Of a stretch of 64,000 nt of DNA, positions 1 to 12,294 are shown one piece after another. A model generated the notes under the pieces. The model did no database searches. It had not been told where the DNA came from and saw only the letters and a list, made by a program, of their open reading frames with translations. The translations under genes and the position numbers were made by a program. This DNA comes from Pseudofabraea citricarpa (lineage: Eukaryota; Ascomycota; Leotiomycetes; Helotiales; Dermateaceae), in the NCBI GenBank assembly GCA_029641185.1, contig JAPWGK010000004.1, positions 930,001 to 994,000 on the forward strand, in the 5' to 3' direction. Each line of letters begins with the position of its first letter. The stretch's first letter is position 1.

Positions 1-3000
1 ATTTGCCTTTCTCATGGCTGACTCGGTGATCAAGTTTGGGCCAGTATTACCAGGATCAATCATTGCATTACCCGGTAAAAATATTCTCTTAACTCGGTCA
101 TAGAGAACCACACGGCGTTGCCATTTTCCATTAACAGTCTCAGGCTCCGGACCTATAGGTATCTGTAAAGAAGGTATGGTGGCATTTAGTCTTGTTAAGG
201 CACAAGATTCATGCCGTCTTCTGTGGACTACATGCGAATTCTCTCCATCATTAGCACATACATCCTCCAAGCTCCCTAGTGACGCCTCACTGTCCGAAAT
301 ACTTCCTTGCATAAGATTTTCTTTGTCGCAGGCATCGCATGATGATGTTGTAGAGTTAGTGTCTCCCAGAGAAACAGAGTTAATCAAGTTTTGCTGCTTC
401 AAATCGATGCCCGAAAACACAAAAGCACTGTGTCTATGATACTTCAACTTTTCTAGGATTTTCCCGTTAGCTGGCATAGACTCAGCAGAAAATTGAAGTG
501 TTTGCGTGTGATCGACAGCACATTCAGCTGTACAATCTTTTACTTGCAGTAAAGGATCTGTATAACACCATCGAATAGTAGTGTCATAGAATGATCCATC
601 CCTCTCGAGAAGATACCCAAGGAGACCAGACCCAGTCACAACTAACTTGTTCTGCTGCAATGGAAAGTTGTGGCGACATTTGCAGAGGCTCTCGGTTCTC
701 AACGGTTTTATTGGTTGCTCCAATCCTGTACAGAATAAAATTGTAGGTTGTTCAGGAAGGATCTTTTTCCATGGCTGACTAAGTTCGATCTTCCGGATTT
801 TGATCTCATTTGTTTTCTTTTGTGCCCCCAGTACATCTTCAAATTCAACCCCGTGAAGATACTGTGGTGAGCCTTCCCCGACTCTGTCAATATCAGGAAC
901 TGCTGAAGCAAGATATCTGCCGAGATCTGTTAAATTGAACCAGATTTTGCTGATGAGTCTAGCTAGCCTATCCAGACCCAGGTTTCTTCTGGTACGAGGT
1001 CTTTGGAAGGTAAATCGCGTTGCCTCTTCCAAAATTTCTAAAGCATCCTCAGCGCATTTGGTACTTGCTTCAGCATGCCTAACTGTCACTGGTGCTGGCG
1101 GTGTTTCGCCATCGAAAACTTGATATTCGCGATTGCTGATAATATCCTGCAAGATGAATAAAACCACATTTACCTTCGGGAGAAGCCATGCTGTTTTATT
1201 TTGGGTGTCGCAAATAACGATGTGATCATTTTTGTCCTGAGCAAGGGTATCGAGCAGTTCCGTCTCATCTTCTTCTACATGTAAAGGCCGAGAGGCAGTA
1301 GACCTATATTGTACAAGACCTTCTCTGAGGTACTTCAACCCAAAGCTGCCAAGGTTGAGTGGAAATCCTCGGTACATGATGGTACTTGGTTCGGCTCGAG
1401 AGCTTACAATGGTGTTGCGATAGAACTCTGTGCCCATTACAATATGCGCTTCTGGCACAAATCCGAGAAATGCTCGGCGTTCAATTAGTTTGTAAGGCTC
1501 AAGAACTTTGAACCACTGTTTCATATCCTTGGTGCTCAGAATATTAGCAATCTCGGCTGATCGACATGATCCAACCCTTTGAAGATGCCATTGAATAGCA
1601 TTATCGGTAGCGAGATCCGTAACAGGTATGAGTACTGATCTTAAGGATTCCAAAAGAAGACCTTTATCATGGTGCGTAAATCCCACAGACTTGCTCAACG
1701 AAGCCATATCTGCGAAAGAGATCTCTAAGCCTTTACCTCGTCTTCTTTTAGCGATTGGATAACCATAGGCAATTACACCATAAGGAAACATTCCATGCCA
1801 GCATGACAAGGAAGCTTCAAGATTTTGTAACTTATCTGGCTTAAGTACAATCTTGTCTTTTCCGTCCGTACGTATAGCTTTGATAGACGTTGTCGAAGTC
1901 GATGGTTTGTAACTTGTAGACCCGCGAACAGCAGCGCAAATCCATGATAGAACGTGAAGTATCTCAACGTGCAAATCATAATCTGCTAGTGCGATAATAT
2001 AATGTGACGTTTTGTATCCACTTGGTTCCTTTGGCGTTGTCTGATTCAACTGAAGTTGAATAGAGTCGTTCTGGGTTTTAACTTGTTCGGATTAATAAAT
2101 GGGCGTAACATTGGAACTAACCTTACCATTTGAAAGAGTGCGAGTCGAGCTCTCTAGCAGTTCCAAAACAAGGATTCCTACTCTGGGCCATGTGTTCAGA
2201 AGGTAGTCTCTGCACGAGCTCGCTTGAGCGTCCACAGCTCCCCCGGAGAGTGTCATTATCTCCGCAAATCTTACCGTAGGATCAAATGATGATTCCAGGA
2301 ATTCGGTAAGCTCCCATTCTAGATCAATTCTGATCGAGTATTTGGAATCCCTGTGGATTATAGATGGCCAAAGTTTAAGCAGTGCCATCAGTGCGCTGTC
2401 TGGGTGGATGAGAAGATATATGTTCTCAAGTAGTAGACCGAACGAATTTGACCGTAGTAGTATCTCTTGAATTTCTCCAAGTATATCCGGACTTGAATCA
2501 TCTACCTCGATCACCTCGTCAGCCTGCTTATCATCTTCATCAAAGTCCTCATCATTTAACCGGAAATCCTGGTAACCTCTTGATGGTGGCAGATCTCCTT
2601 TCCTCGACTCTTTTTCGGATTCCAGATCTAGCCGGATTCTATGTGCAGTGTGTCTTGCATTCTTCTGAATAATTTATGCTGCCAGCTTCTCTGCCTTTGT
2701 TTCGGCCTCCGTATAAAAAAGCTTACCAAATCGAAGTAGTGACTTGTTGATTCTCTCCTCAAACTCCTCGAAGGTCATTTTCTGAGCAGCAACGTAGTAA
2801 AGTCTTCGGAATTCTTCATTTTGGGAAAATAATGCGTATACACGATCAGGCCAGTCAGGCTGCTTTAAGGAGGATTCATATAGAGAAGAAATCGAGGAGA
2901 AAATTGAGGGGCTATCGTCCAAGAAGCCACTGGAACTCGTTGATGATGATCTGGACCGAGGCAGTTGCGATGGGTATGAAAGTTTTTCCTTTTCTCTGTT

Positions 3001-3190
3001 TTTTCTGGCTGCTCGGTCTGCGATAGATGTTCAGGCTCCAGTGCATGGATAATACCGGCATCATAATATTCAAATTTTAGAGTTGCATGCAGTTCCCGCG
3101 CTCTCTTCTGGTGTCGTGGATTGCCAACATTTTTCAATGGCAGCCTAGCTATGGGCATGGGCTTTGTCGAGCTCTTGTAAACCCCCAACA
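1..3190 (-). pseudogene. Broken copy of the C-terminal region of the DUF6590 fusion protein (runs off the left edge)
   Basis: On the minus strand the line-aligned frame reads open from 2081 to the window edge and, across an intron at 2082-2126, from 2127 up to a TAA at 2674-2676. Above that it is open again to about 3030. The translation matches the second half of the intact gene at 47841-52609 along its length: SCWHGMFPYGVIAYGYPI against SCWHSLFPYSVIALGFPI, GLEISFADMA in both, and IDPGNTGPN in both. The intron has the same position and phase in both copies. The TAA falls inside a matching stretch (AEKLAA-stop-IIQKNARHTAHRI against QAAALVRLFARNIAHSL). Between 3258 and 3031 the same frame holds five stops while another frame is open, so one or more indels are likely. 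I infer a decayed paralogue. The long intact downstream frame points to recent decay, or to continued expression of the C-terminal part. Confidence 0.65.
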
Positions 3191-3255
3191 ACCGGCGGTT
3201 TAGTGTAAGATGCTGTCAGAAAATCTGCCTCTGCATGTTCTAATCCTACGGTATC

Positions 3256-4541
3256 CTATTCAATATTCTCAGGCGCTTCATATTCTGATGCACGATAAGG
3301 TCTGTCCTCAAGAGGCAGATGACAGTTTGAGAAGTCTTCAACCACACGTTTTTCATGCTCTGGGACCACAGAGCCGATAAAACAAACCTTTACGTTATGC
3401 TCAACCGTGTATACCTTCGCATAGTTCAAACGTGAGCTAGAATCCAATTTGTGTCGTTCATTCTTTGGTTTGACTCGGACCGGCTGTTTCACCAGGTTCT
3501 CTCCCCCATGCTGGACAGGCTGTTCTGACGTGTGTATTATGGCATGATCTTCCGACCGAACACCGTATTTTGATGTAGCAGCTCCTCCGTAGGTTAATAT
3601 AGGCCTTTCAGGATTAGTTGATGTTTAAATTGATATAGCTCGCAAGCACATACAAACAGATTGAAAGCCCGGCACGGCTGTCATCGATTACCAGGAAACG
3701 ACGAATAGAAATATAAGCCGGCTCTGTAAAAAACCTTTTCCGTCTTGCCCTGACCCTTGTTATCTCAGTGCCGTTGGAACCGCACGGATCTGACCATATG
3801 ACCTTGAATATCTGTGTGAATTAGCCCTGTCATCTTATGTCGGCATGAGAATACCCTTACTCTTCCGAATTTAAAGGTCTTTGAGCTATGGACCTTGTAT
3901 TCTGCACTAATTTAGCATTCTTAAAAATCGTGGCTATTTAGATATATTTACCTGGATCTATTTCATCAACTATAGTATGAGTATTTCCTCTGTCAATCCT
4001 CCGGCTACTACTGAATAGAGCAGGATCTTGCAGGTAAAGGTAGACTTTTGATAAATTAGTAGAAGTTTTGTATATCGGGAAATAGCGTAATTAGTTGTTC
4101 TAATTCAGATAGTATTCCTTAGAATAAAACATACAAGAAGCGTCGCAAGGTTTAGAGACCCAAATCGATGTATATGGCGAGGTTTGGTGACTATAAGGCG
4201 GAAGTTTGATTTCGAAGGGATCGGCTAATTTATCAACACTGCTGTCTACCGTCGAACTTTGACTATTGTCCAAACCATATCCCGCCTGACTTGAGCCTTG
4301 CCTACCGCTCATGTATGTGATATTTTGTGTATCCACAGGGTCTTCAGATGGGGGATCGTATGCATATTCTACATCGCCTACAAAACCAAGTTAGTCCTCT
4401 GAGGCTGAAAAGTCTTCAGGTCTGCCGCATATAGCAAGTAAGATAAATATTACCATGATCGTCGTATCTCGAGGAAACATTGCGTTGATGATCGTTATCC
4501 CATTCCCAGTTGCTCCAGGGTGAAGATTTTGACGAAGCCAT
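3256..4541 (-). CDS. DUF6590 domain protein, 317 aa, six exons
   Basis: Exons (minus): 4541-4454, 4377-4135, 4026-3952, 3901-3861, 3811-3654, 3604-3256; the joins close in frame (954 nt). Start is an ATG followed by ASSKSSPWSNWEW. The first ~135 residues are polar and probably disordered. DUF6590 follows: YKVHSSKTFKFGR, IFKVIWSDPCG, RRFLVIDD, PILTYGGAATSKYGV, EDHAIIHTS, SRLNYAKVYTVEHNVKVCFIG. DUF6590 is a fungal domain of unknown biochemical function. The 41-nt fourth exon and the phase-2 intron before PILTYGG recur in the paralogues at 15856-17317 and 47841-52609. The TAG at 3256-3258 ends the protein shortly after the domain, as in the 394-aa paralogue. Sequence downstream resembles the C-terminal half of the 1507-aa paralogue, so this may be the surviving front of a larger broken gene. 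Confidence 0.65.
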
Positions 4542-6253
4542 GGGTGAGGAGTTAATCAGTCTAGTTAAAATTCAAGTCTCAAAATATACTTCCCGCCCTG
4601 TTCATAAAGGATATGTGTGTATTGAAGAGTCCAGAAATAACATCCAAGTAAAAGTATTTACTCGGACGACGATTCCATCCGAAAGAGAAAGAGAAATGCA
4701 GGCTTAGTAGATGAATGCTGGGGGAAGACTCGTTCTTATGCAGCAATCTGACAGGCTCGCCCGGTTTGTACTGTGCACTGCTGCCCAACTGCGCCACCAC
4801 TAATGGTCCGAGGATTGCCACCTTCTTTGGGTGTCTTTTGCAGCGATTGGGTCCAAGATACAATACGACTCTCGCATTTGATTTCCAGCAAATATATGTG
4901 GCGTCTCCTTCTCATGCGGGTTTACAATATCAAGAACTATTTTGATATGTTCGGCTTTATTCAGGTTAAGTTCGATAAACAAACGACCTGATTTTTATGC
5001 CAAAGACTGCAAGCCGAGCAGTGAGCTAAAAGCGATTTCGCGCAGGGATGCCTCTCAGCTAGATAGAGGTAAAATACTTAGATGTAATTTGGTAGCTTCG
5101 GGTAATGCACTTCTCAGAACGAAATGAATTCTATAAAATTGTAGACTACCATATTTTCCAAGTTATATACCTAAATTGATTTGCTAAAATTCTACAGACG
5201 AATAAACTGATAGAATTTATGACACGCGGTGGTTCCGCAGGTCGCACTTAAAAGCAGCAGTATGTGATAAGCAAGAGAAAACTCGCTTATTGGCTATGCG
5301 TGCAGCTATTACAACACAACACATGCAGTGTCTGCTGCACGCGCTTCAATGGAGCCACGAATTCAGCAAAACCATCTTGCTTGAGGCTCAAATTTGTCAC
5401 GGTATCATCGAGAGCGATAAGGCGGGTGAAAACTTTACGGGTGATTATTGTGTCAAGCACTACGGCGGGTCAACAAGCGAGCAAGAATGGCACGAAATAA
5501 TGCTCACAGGGCTTTGTAAAATCTATCATCAGATTTGTGTTTGAAGTTGTTTTACAATCTGATATTGTCTTACCTTTGCTTGGTAGCTGAATTCTGTCAA
5601 GAAGTTGGGACTGTATTCTCAGCCGCATCATCCATCCAACTTGCTGTGATTTGACAGAACCAGCATCGTCACTTGAACCAAAGGCCATCGAAATAAACCA
5701 AGCGGCACTAAAGGGAAAACTTCAATCATTCACACCTAATCATAGCTACTAAAATTTGATGATAATCTGAGTCAATCTTGATGTTGTGCTGTTCTCCAAC
5801 AATTTTGCTGGAGTACAATGCAGCTCTCTGCCCCAAGGATAAGCGCCCCAAACCCAAACCCAATCTCCAAAGTAATTGAGGAGAGAACCATAACTTGACG
5901 ACTAACTTGTATATTATATGTAAAGCACTGTCACACGAGCCTGTTGCCAGATGGCGTTGACATGAAATCTGCTTCCTAAACATTAGCTCGAGACAACAAG
6001 GAAAAGCAACAAGGAAAATAAACCCGAGAAGCCAATGGCGAATCTCGAATAAGCTGAAAAATGAGTGATTGTAAGTGGAAATTCATGATAGTGACTGGAC
6101 TAGATTTTAGTGGCCAAAGCCGTCACAAATCTAAACGGGGGCTGTTTATGCCCCCGAGGACGTATATTGCTAGCTGCCAATTCTGCACCGAAACACTCGG
6201 TGATGGCATAAAACGAAAAAGGCCGACGTCAATCAGCAGAGACACAAAGGAGT
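4542..6253. other. Intergenic, 1.7 kb, no supported gene
   Basis: This lies between the start of the first DUF6590 gene and the stop of the second. Only short overlapping open frames are present (the best is 84 aa at 5290-5544, +), without recognisable domains or a convincing splice partner. It should contain the promoter of the left gene and the 3' UTR of the right one. Confidence 0.5.
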
Positions 6254-7883
6254 CTAGCGGCGACGACCGGAATTTCTTGATCCCTGACCGCCTCTGTTTT
6301 TCTTGTGATGTTGTCTCTGAGAAAGAACTTCATCGACAGGTGGCAAAGTGATATCATCTTCTTCCACAATGGCAGGATCTTGAAATTCGTTACGCTGGTC
6401 ATAAGTTTGGTCATAAGTTTGGTCTGCAGAATCCGCAGTTCCCCTTCCCCAATAGCTTTGACTTGAATTGCCAGCTGAATTGCCATATGAGCCACCAGTG
6501 CTGGAAAGCTCATAGTTGGTTGTATAACCAGGTGTCTGCTGCCATGGGATTGGCTGATAAGATTGTGTTCCTTGGAAAGTAGATGCAAAAGATTGCGCTG
6601 GATAGCTAGTGCCGGTTCCTTGGTGGTCATATTCTGACTCTCCATTCACATAATCACTGGCAGGAGGATACTTCGATGGGTATAGCATGTTTTGTTGGTC
6701 ATCAATACCTGTCCCCATATGTAAAAAGTTGTTATCCGTGGCTGGGGTCCCGAAGGTATCGTCATCACCGGGGAAAAATGTGGTTCTGAAGTATTTGAGC
6801 AAAATTTCCTGCGACTCCTTGGCCAATGTCCCAATGTCTTTTACTTTGACGTTCGTTTCGACGTTGTACACTTTAGCATAGTTGACGAGGGAAGGTTCTT
6901 TTAGTGGTGCGTTGCCACGAGACAGAACTACCTTAATAGATTGTGGTAGCATACCAGTTACTTTTTCTGGGTGCCTGTGGCTATAGATGAAACCATGATC
7001 TTCGATCGTAATTCCATGTTTTCTATGGCCCCATCCATCGTATGATGTAACTGGAAGACATGAGCAAGACCGGTTTCCAGCTTTGACAACAACAAAACGC
7101 CGAACTTTGGTGTGAACTTTCTCATCATAGATGACTTGGCTGATAAAGGTTGGATCTACTCTGCCCTTGTTGATTCCAAGGCTCTCTGTCCACAATGTAC
7201 TGAAGACCCTTCCAACCCTGAAGAACTTTTGGTAATCTGTGTTCCTAATTTTGTAACTCTTGTCAAGCTTCTCGGATTCTCCATTTGTGGCTCTAATAGT
7301 TCGGTTTGGTTGGCTCTCATTGGCAGATGTGGTATAGTGATTGTCATCTAAGCCAATACCTTGCAATCGACTCTCTAAGCCTCCATCGTCGGTATTAGGA
7401 AAGGAAGTTGCATATGACTGGGCATTATCATACGTCCCATCGACGTAATCATCAAGTGTATTTGGGTAGATACCAGAGCCTGTAGCATGATGAGAGCCTT
7501 CATAGCTTGTGCTATAGTTCTGCCCTTCTTCAGGGTATGTATCGGTTCCATCGCCCTGACTAGCCCAGTCCTGCGCTTGTGTTGTACCAACACCTACTAT
7601 GTCTTGAGGGCGAGTATTTGAGGTATCAGTCGCAAAATTCCGTGGGGTTTTGCTTGCGCGACTCGATGACCTAAATATGACCAGTTAACTTTTTATTTCA
7701 ACCAATAGATAGATGGCTATATTAAATACCCCTGGGTGCGAGCTGCTGATGTTGAAGAATTGGTATGCCTTTTATCTTGCCTGTATGTTTCCCCATCTGC
7801 GATGAATGTCAGCGAATGATATTGTCAGTATGACAAGGCTGCTCACCAGAGCCTCTGCGGTGATTGTGTCGGGTTTCCGGCAT
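6254..7883 (-). CDS. DUF6590 domain protein, 506 aa, three exons, head to head with a coiled-coil gene
   Basis: Exons (minus): 7883-7847, 7796-7730, 7670-6254; total 1521 nt, in frame. The start ATG reads MPETRHNHRRGSDGETYRQD. Residues 1 to ~170 are low-complexity and polar. DUF6590 spans about 175-325: YKIRNTDYQKFFRVGRVFS, KVRRFVVV, CLPVTSYDGWGHRKHG, EDHGFIYSH, NYAKVYNVETNVKV. The tail is rich in Tyr, Gln, Ser and Gly, with a tandem QTYDQTYDQR, and ends in a basic RNSGRRR. Unlike its paralogues it has no introns inside the domain, so it is the most divergent copy. The coiled-coil gene at 8998 starts 1.1 kb away on the other strand, and the same arrangement recurs at 15856-19807. Function is unknown; co-regulation of the pair is my inference. 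Confidence 0.85.
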
Positions 7884-8997
7884 TTTGTACGCTATTGTCC
7901 GGCACCAAGTAGTTTGTTCTTATTGAGTCTTTAACACGACCACCAGTAAAGAACAAGTCGACGGTGGATGTCCTTTGTAGACCATCCAATACCCCGCGTT
8001 CTTATCGACGAAAGCGATAGTGCGGCTCTGCCGTTCAACCATGTTTGGATCTTGGTCTATAGTGGAGGAATAAGTAAAGATGGTCACCACGTGTCATAAG
8101 TTCGTGTACGCATGGCGCATAATTCTGATGTGCTTTCGATGCATATTCGCATGATAAGGCTAGGCGACAGGCTCTAAGAACAGGCAAATTTGTCAGGTGG
8201 ACAAGGTGAAACCAAGCCGGCTTATCCATATGGGAAGTGGCTTTATTGCGAACACACAATTGGAAAACGAGGCTTAATACAGCGGGGACCAAGGGTTATC
8301 ATCAGGGAATGTCAAATCCACATTTCGGGTTGGTCCGCCACTATGAAATACTAACGAGGTTAAATAGTCCCGGCTACGTAGTGTTTCTCAACAGTAAAGA
8401 GCCAATAACATAGTATAGAAATGCATAGTTTATATATCATTAGTATGTTAAGTTTTCAAGCAGGAAATAAAGACAAAAAGAATGAAAAAAGTGACAATAC
8501 TCAGCTGCCCAAAACAATGCTAGCCTTATCGTCGAGCCATCCCCGACCAACCGCATCTGGTCGCGTACTTCCGGGGTGCACAGTAATGCAAGGCAAATTG
8601 TCAATTTGGTGGAAGCGAATGAGGAGCAGGCTTGATAATAATACACGGCACATACCTCGCCGCTTTGTAGTGGCCGCTTTGGAATCTAAGCCACAAATAA
8701 TCGGGAGTTTATCAAGGTGAGCCTACTGGCTTATCTTGGAGGCTCTGCTCCCGCCAACTTTAACCAATACGGGTAGCTAGTTTGCCTTTTGTGACATCTT
8801 GCTGAAGACAGCGTCAGACGTCAACTCAACCTAGGAAGCCTCACTTCTGTTAGCACTGCATCCTTTTATGTACAGCAAAATCCGAATCAAAACATTGCTC
8901 CTAGTTACTATTAGAATAGCTACGAAAGACGGTCATATCTTTGAAGTCAGAAGTCGAACGGACTCAACAGACCCGATGAGTTGCGGGGTATTGTTTC
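7884..8997. promoter_or_regulatory. Divergent intergenic region of DUF6590/coiled-coil pair 1
   Basis: These 1.1 kb separate the two opposed start codons. No gene-like frame survives inspection (longest ~99 aa, no domain). It must hold both promoters. I see no clear shared palindromic operator, though the size allows two independent promoters. Confidence 0.45.
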
Positions 8998-10683
8998 ATG
9001 GCAGATGGACAAATGAGATGCAGTACTCCTGTTGAAGTGCCTACATCTCCACAGCCTTACGATATCCTCTCACTCCGTTCTGCACTCACAACAACAATCC
9101 CGATCGATGTAAGCGTGACAACTTTCGAGCACAATGTCTCGAATGGGTCTACGTCGAAAAAAAGTATACGATCCGACATAATTCCATCTAAGACTCCAAA
9201 TCTACCCAATAAAGTCCTTTCGGATGCTCGGGGTGACTTCGCCGATGAGCAACAGGATGGGCATCAAGCGTCTCTGTCTTCACCCAACAACTTTGACAAA
9301 GATCAAACACGTGCCGATCACACTCTAGACGTAGGCCTTGTCAATCGGGGTTCATCGGTGCCCGGGAGCTTGAGCGACGAGCAAAACAATGATCTATGGC
9401 AGGAAAAGAGTTCGGACGCAAGCTACGATGACGCTGATTCAAGAGTTGATGTTGAGCTTCAGGCAAAGAATATCAGGGCTCGCGAGAGAGTTGAGATTTT
9501 GCGTGGCCGAGTATGGCGAACACGACAAATAACCAACGGGAGCAGACAGCGAGCTCAGGAGTTGCGAAATGCCTTTAGTACTGCAACTTCGCTTCTCATG
9601 AAAGCCATTGATACATTGATGGCTTCAGACGATGTCAAGAGTCTTCAGACTCTAAAGCCGTTTCATGAAGCCACTCGCTCGGCTCAAGATGCACTGGGGC
9701 CAGAAGAAGATAGACTTGACATGCTTGAAATTCGGCTGAATAGCGAGGAGAGTGAGTTAGAGCAGGAGGAAATGCATTTCTACACGCACAACAAGATCTC
9801 TCTTGAGCCCCCAGCTACGTCAAAACTGGATGCAGAATTGTCTCCGCTCCATAAGCCTTACAGGCCCGAAAATGAGGAATTTGAGTTTGTTGATCTTGAC
9901 AACGATCTGGCGAAGCAATATTTTGCTCAACGAGAAGAGGCCGAACTTTTGAAGGAAGAAATCGATGAACTTGAAGCCCGAGACAGCAAAGTAAGGGAAG
10001 AACAGCAATTCCGGATGCGTCATAACCTCGAGCTCTCTCGAGAAGATGCTTCTTTTCTGTTTGACTTTCCAAAGCTGCAGGCTCAATTATACGACAAACT
10101 CAAGTCCGTTGAGCATGATGTGCTAGAGCTTCGCGAACAGTGCCTGGACATAGGTTTATTCAGTGAAGATGAGCACACTTATGAGCAACGTGATACGCTA
10201 GTAGAAGATGTGATGGAATCGGTCAACGAAGCTCTGGATCGTTTGCCAGTATACATAGCTCTTCAACAACAAGATTCTTCAATCAAATCTCACGATACGG
10301 ATTATTCCGACAAACGGGACTATGTCAATGCGTGGATTTTGGCTTCTCTACAGGATTCACTCTTCGAAGAGTATCGGTTGAAAGCAGAGATCTTATATGC
10401 TTATCCACCTCATGGTAAAGGTTTGACGGGCGATGAATGGTCAGAGTTGGCTGTAACATTCTGGACCACGGATGAGGCAGGCGAGAGGGCAAACATACTT
10501 TATGAACTCAGCACGAGAGATGCAATTAGCGAGTTGTCAAATAGTAAGAGTAGCTTACAGATAAACCTCGGGGAAGGCTTTGGAGTTATCGAGGGTAGTT
10601 CCGAAACTATTAGTGAACTAGATTCGGAGGTAACTCAACGCGATGACCAAGTTGTTGCATTCTTTGAGGCTGCAGGTGTTTAG
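8998..10683 (+). CDS. Coiled-coil protein of unknown function, 561 aa (pair 1)
   Basis: Single open frame from an ATG (MADGQMRCSTPVEVP) to TAG. Residues 1-150 are polar and disordered-looking. Residues ~155-420 carry long charged heptad-like helices (RERVEILRGRVWRTRQ, EEDRLDMLEIRLNSEESELEQEE, REEAELLKEEIDELEARDSK, KLKSVEHDVLELREQ). A globular tail begins at YVNAWILASLQDSLFEEYRL and includes EWSELAVTFWTTDEAGE. The 604-aa protein at 17993 has the same order and a related tail (INQWLLHKLRSSPLDVYLL, then WQTGVLGYWYKDD). No signal peptide or membrane helix is visible. I recognise no characterised family. Its head-to-head DUF6590 neighbour suggests a joint function, but nothing in the sequence proves it. 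Confidence 0.85.
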   Translation: MADGQMRCSTPVEVPTSPQPYDILSLRSALTTTIPIDVSVTTFEHNVSNGSTSKKSIRSDIIPSKTPNLPNKVLSDARGDFADEQQDGHQASLSSPNNFDKDQTRADHTLDVGLVNRGSSVPGSLSDEQNNDLWQEKSSDASYDDADSRVDVELQAKNIRARERVEILRGRVWRTRQITNGSRQRAQELRNAFSTATSLLMKAIDTLMASDDVKSLQTLKPFHEATRSAQDALGPEEDRLDMLEIRLNSEESELEQEEMHFYTHNKISLEPPATSKLDAELSPLHKPYRPENEEFEFVDLDNDLAKQYFAQREEAELLKEEIDELEARDSKVREEQQFRMRHNLELSREDASFLFDFPKLQAQLYDKLKSVEHDVLELREQCLDIGLFSEDEHTYEQRDTLVEDVMESVNEALDRLPVYIALQQQDSSIKSHDTDYSDKRDYVNAWILASLQDSLFEEYRLKAEILYAYPPHGKGLTGDEWSELAVTFWTTDEAGERANILYELSTRDAISELSNSKSSLQINLGEGFGVIEGSSETISELDSEVTQRDDQVVAFFEAAGV

Positions 10684-12294
10684 AGAATGGGAACTTTTAA
10701 TTTCGTTTGTACTCAGTCATATGTTATATATATCATTTTTTTGATTCCTTTCATGGTGTTATATTGTTTCTATATGCACAACGATGCCTTAATTACATGC
10801 GCATAGGCAGTTTTAGTTGGGGCTTGGGTTCCAGGTTTTTCCTCAATCCACTGTGTTATGGACCTCACGATATGTGGCCAAGAGAAAAAGCATTAAACAT
10901 TTGCCATTTCCAAGATATCATCTGGGCCAATTATTGTTTCTATTGTTCGACAATGAGCTACTTGGGATAAATAAATTCGATACAACAAAGTAAATCATAT
11001 GAGAATTCATATCAGAACCTGCATAAAGACTTATTTGGTCCATCGTCAGCTTATGCAGATAATATCCAAATAGTTTTAGATATTCTGTTGAAATATTTAC
11101 GTAGGATATTTGAATGAGGAGAGTAACGAACTGACATACTCGAGACCCAGATGGTCTAGTCTTTTCTTAAAACTCTCAATAACAAGTGAAAGTTAATTTA
11201 AAGACTGTAGTGGAGTAAATCGGAAGATGCAATGATATTATAGGGTCAACATAAGAGGCAGGACGATGCAAGGTATATTTTGAATTGGCTATAAAAAAGA
11301 ATTATCTTATTATGAAGCTAAACCAAACATATCTAGGTATCTTCTAGCCACTGCGTTTATGTCTTCACTTCTTGACTTCCAAGATATCCAGAAACCCAAA
11401 ATTTCGTCAGTATAATTCTCACCGCTCAAGTGTTCGCTTGAACAGCCACCACATGTCAAAAAGCGGTATGTACCACTGCCGTTTGCAAAGTAGCACCTGC
11501 AGCAGCTGCAATTTCCAATATGTGTAACTTCGGCATTCCGAAAAGTCGGTCAGGGGAAGTGAGGCTGAAAACCCGCTAGGGAGTTTTGAATGGTTGACGA
11601 AGAGTGACAAGGGGGATCAATGCGCCGCACACGCAATCGACGTACGACACTATTGAACCATAATATTTGCTATATACTAGTAATTGGTTGGTTTTCGACT
11701 CAGCAAGGCGTTGATGCAGGGCTTGAGGATCAGGATTTTGCAAGGTTGTCAATCGGGCGGAGGAGAAACTGTGAAGAGTCAGCTTACCGCCGTTTCTAAC
11801 CCGAAGATATCATCTAATCTTATATTCTTTCAAGGCAGCCATCCACCTCAAAGCTCAATCCAATGATACACTCTCAAATTTTACAAATGGCTTTAGTGCA
11901 TTCACCCATGTAATATCTGCATAAGAAGGGCTGACTCTGCACGGGCACTGTGGGCAATTTATATCGGCAAGGAATTTATACTGAAAATGGAAGATGTTGC
12001 ATCAATGGCCTACTGGATGGGTTTGATCAAGTGGGGGTAATTAAGTACGGGTTCAAGAGATAGTTGTGTTCGGTGGTAGGACTTTGGGTTTCTGACGATA
12101 ATGGGAAGTTGTAAGGTCTACTCTAGTTAAACGTCTTTGCCGCTACAATCAATTTCTCTTGTATGAACCATGTCGAAGAACTTTTGATGGCTTATATAGC
12201 ATTGAACTAGTACAACCACCTAAGAATCGTTGTTTTGTGCCTTGGCCTGCTTGAAAATTTCAGAAGCAACTTGCAAAGCCCACAACATTTGAAA
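10684..12294. other. Intergenic, 1.6 kb, nothing supported
   Basis: AT-rich sequence between two gene 3' ends (the coiled-coil gene on + and the NmrA-like gene on -). Only short frames such as 10707-10970 (+) and 11419-11610 (-) occur, with no domain or splice logic. Confidence 0.5.

Noticed and set aside
2676..2738. An intron (GTAAGC donor to TTATTCAG acceptor) that would splice out the TAA in the left-edge DUF6590 relic
   Set aside because: Its length is 62 nt, so removing it shifts the downstream frame that clearly matches the paralogue; a true in-frame stop fits better.
5264..5544. Overlapping small frames (+) of 78 and 84 aa
   Set aside because: No domain, no splice partner and no family resemblance; not enough to call a gene.
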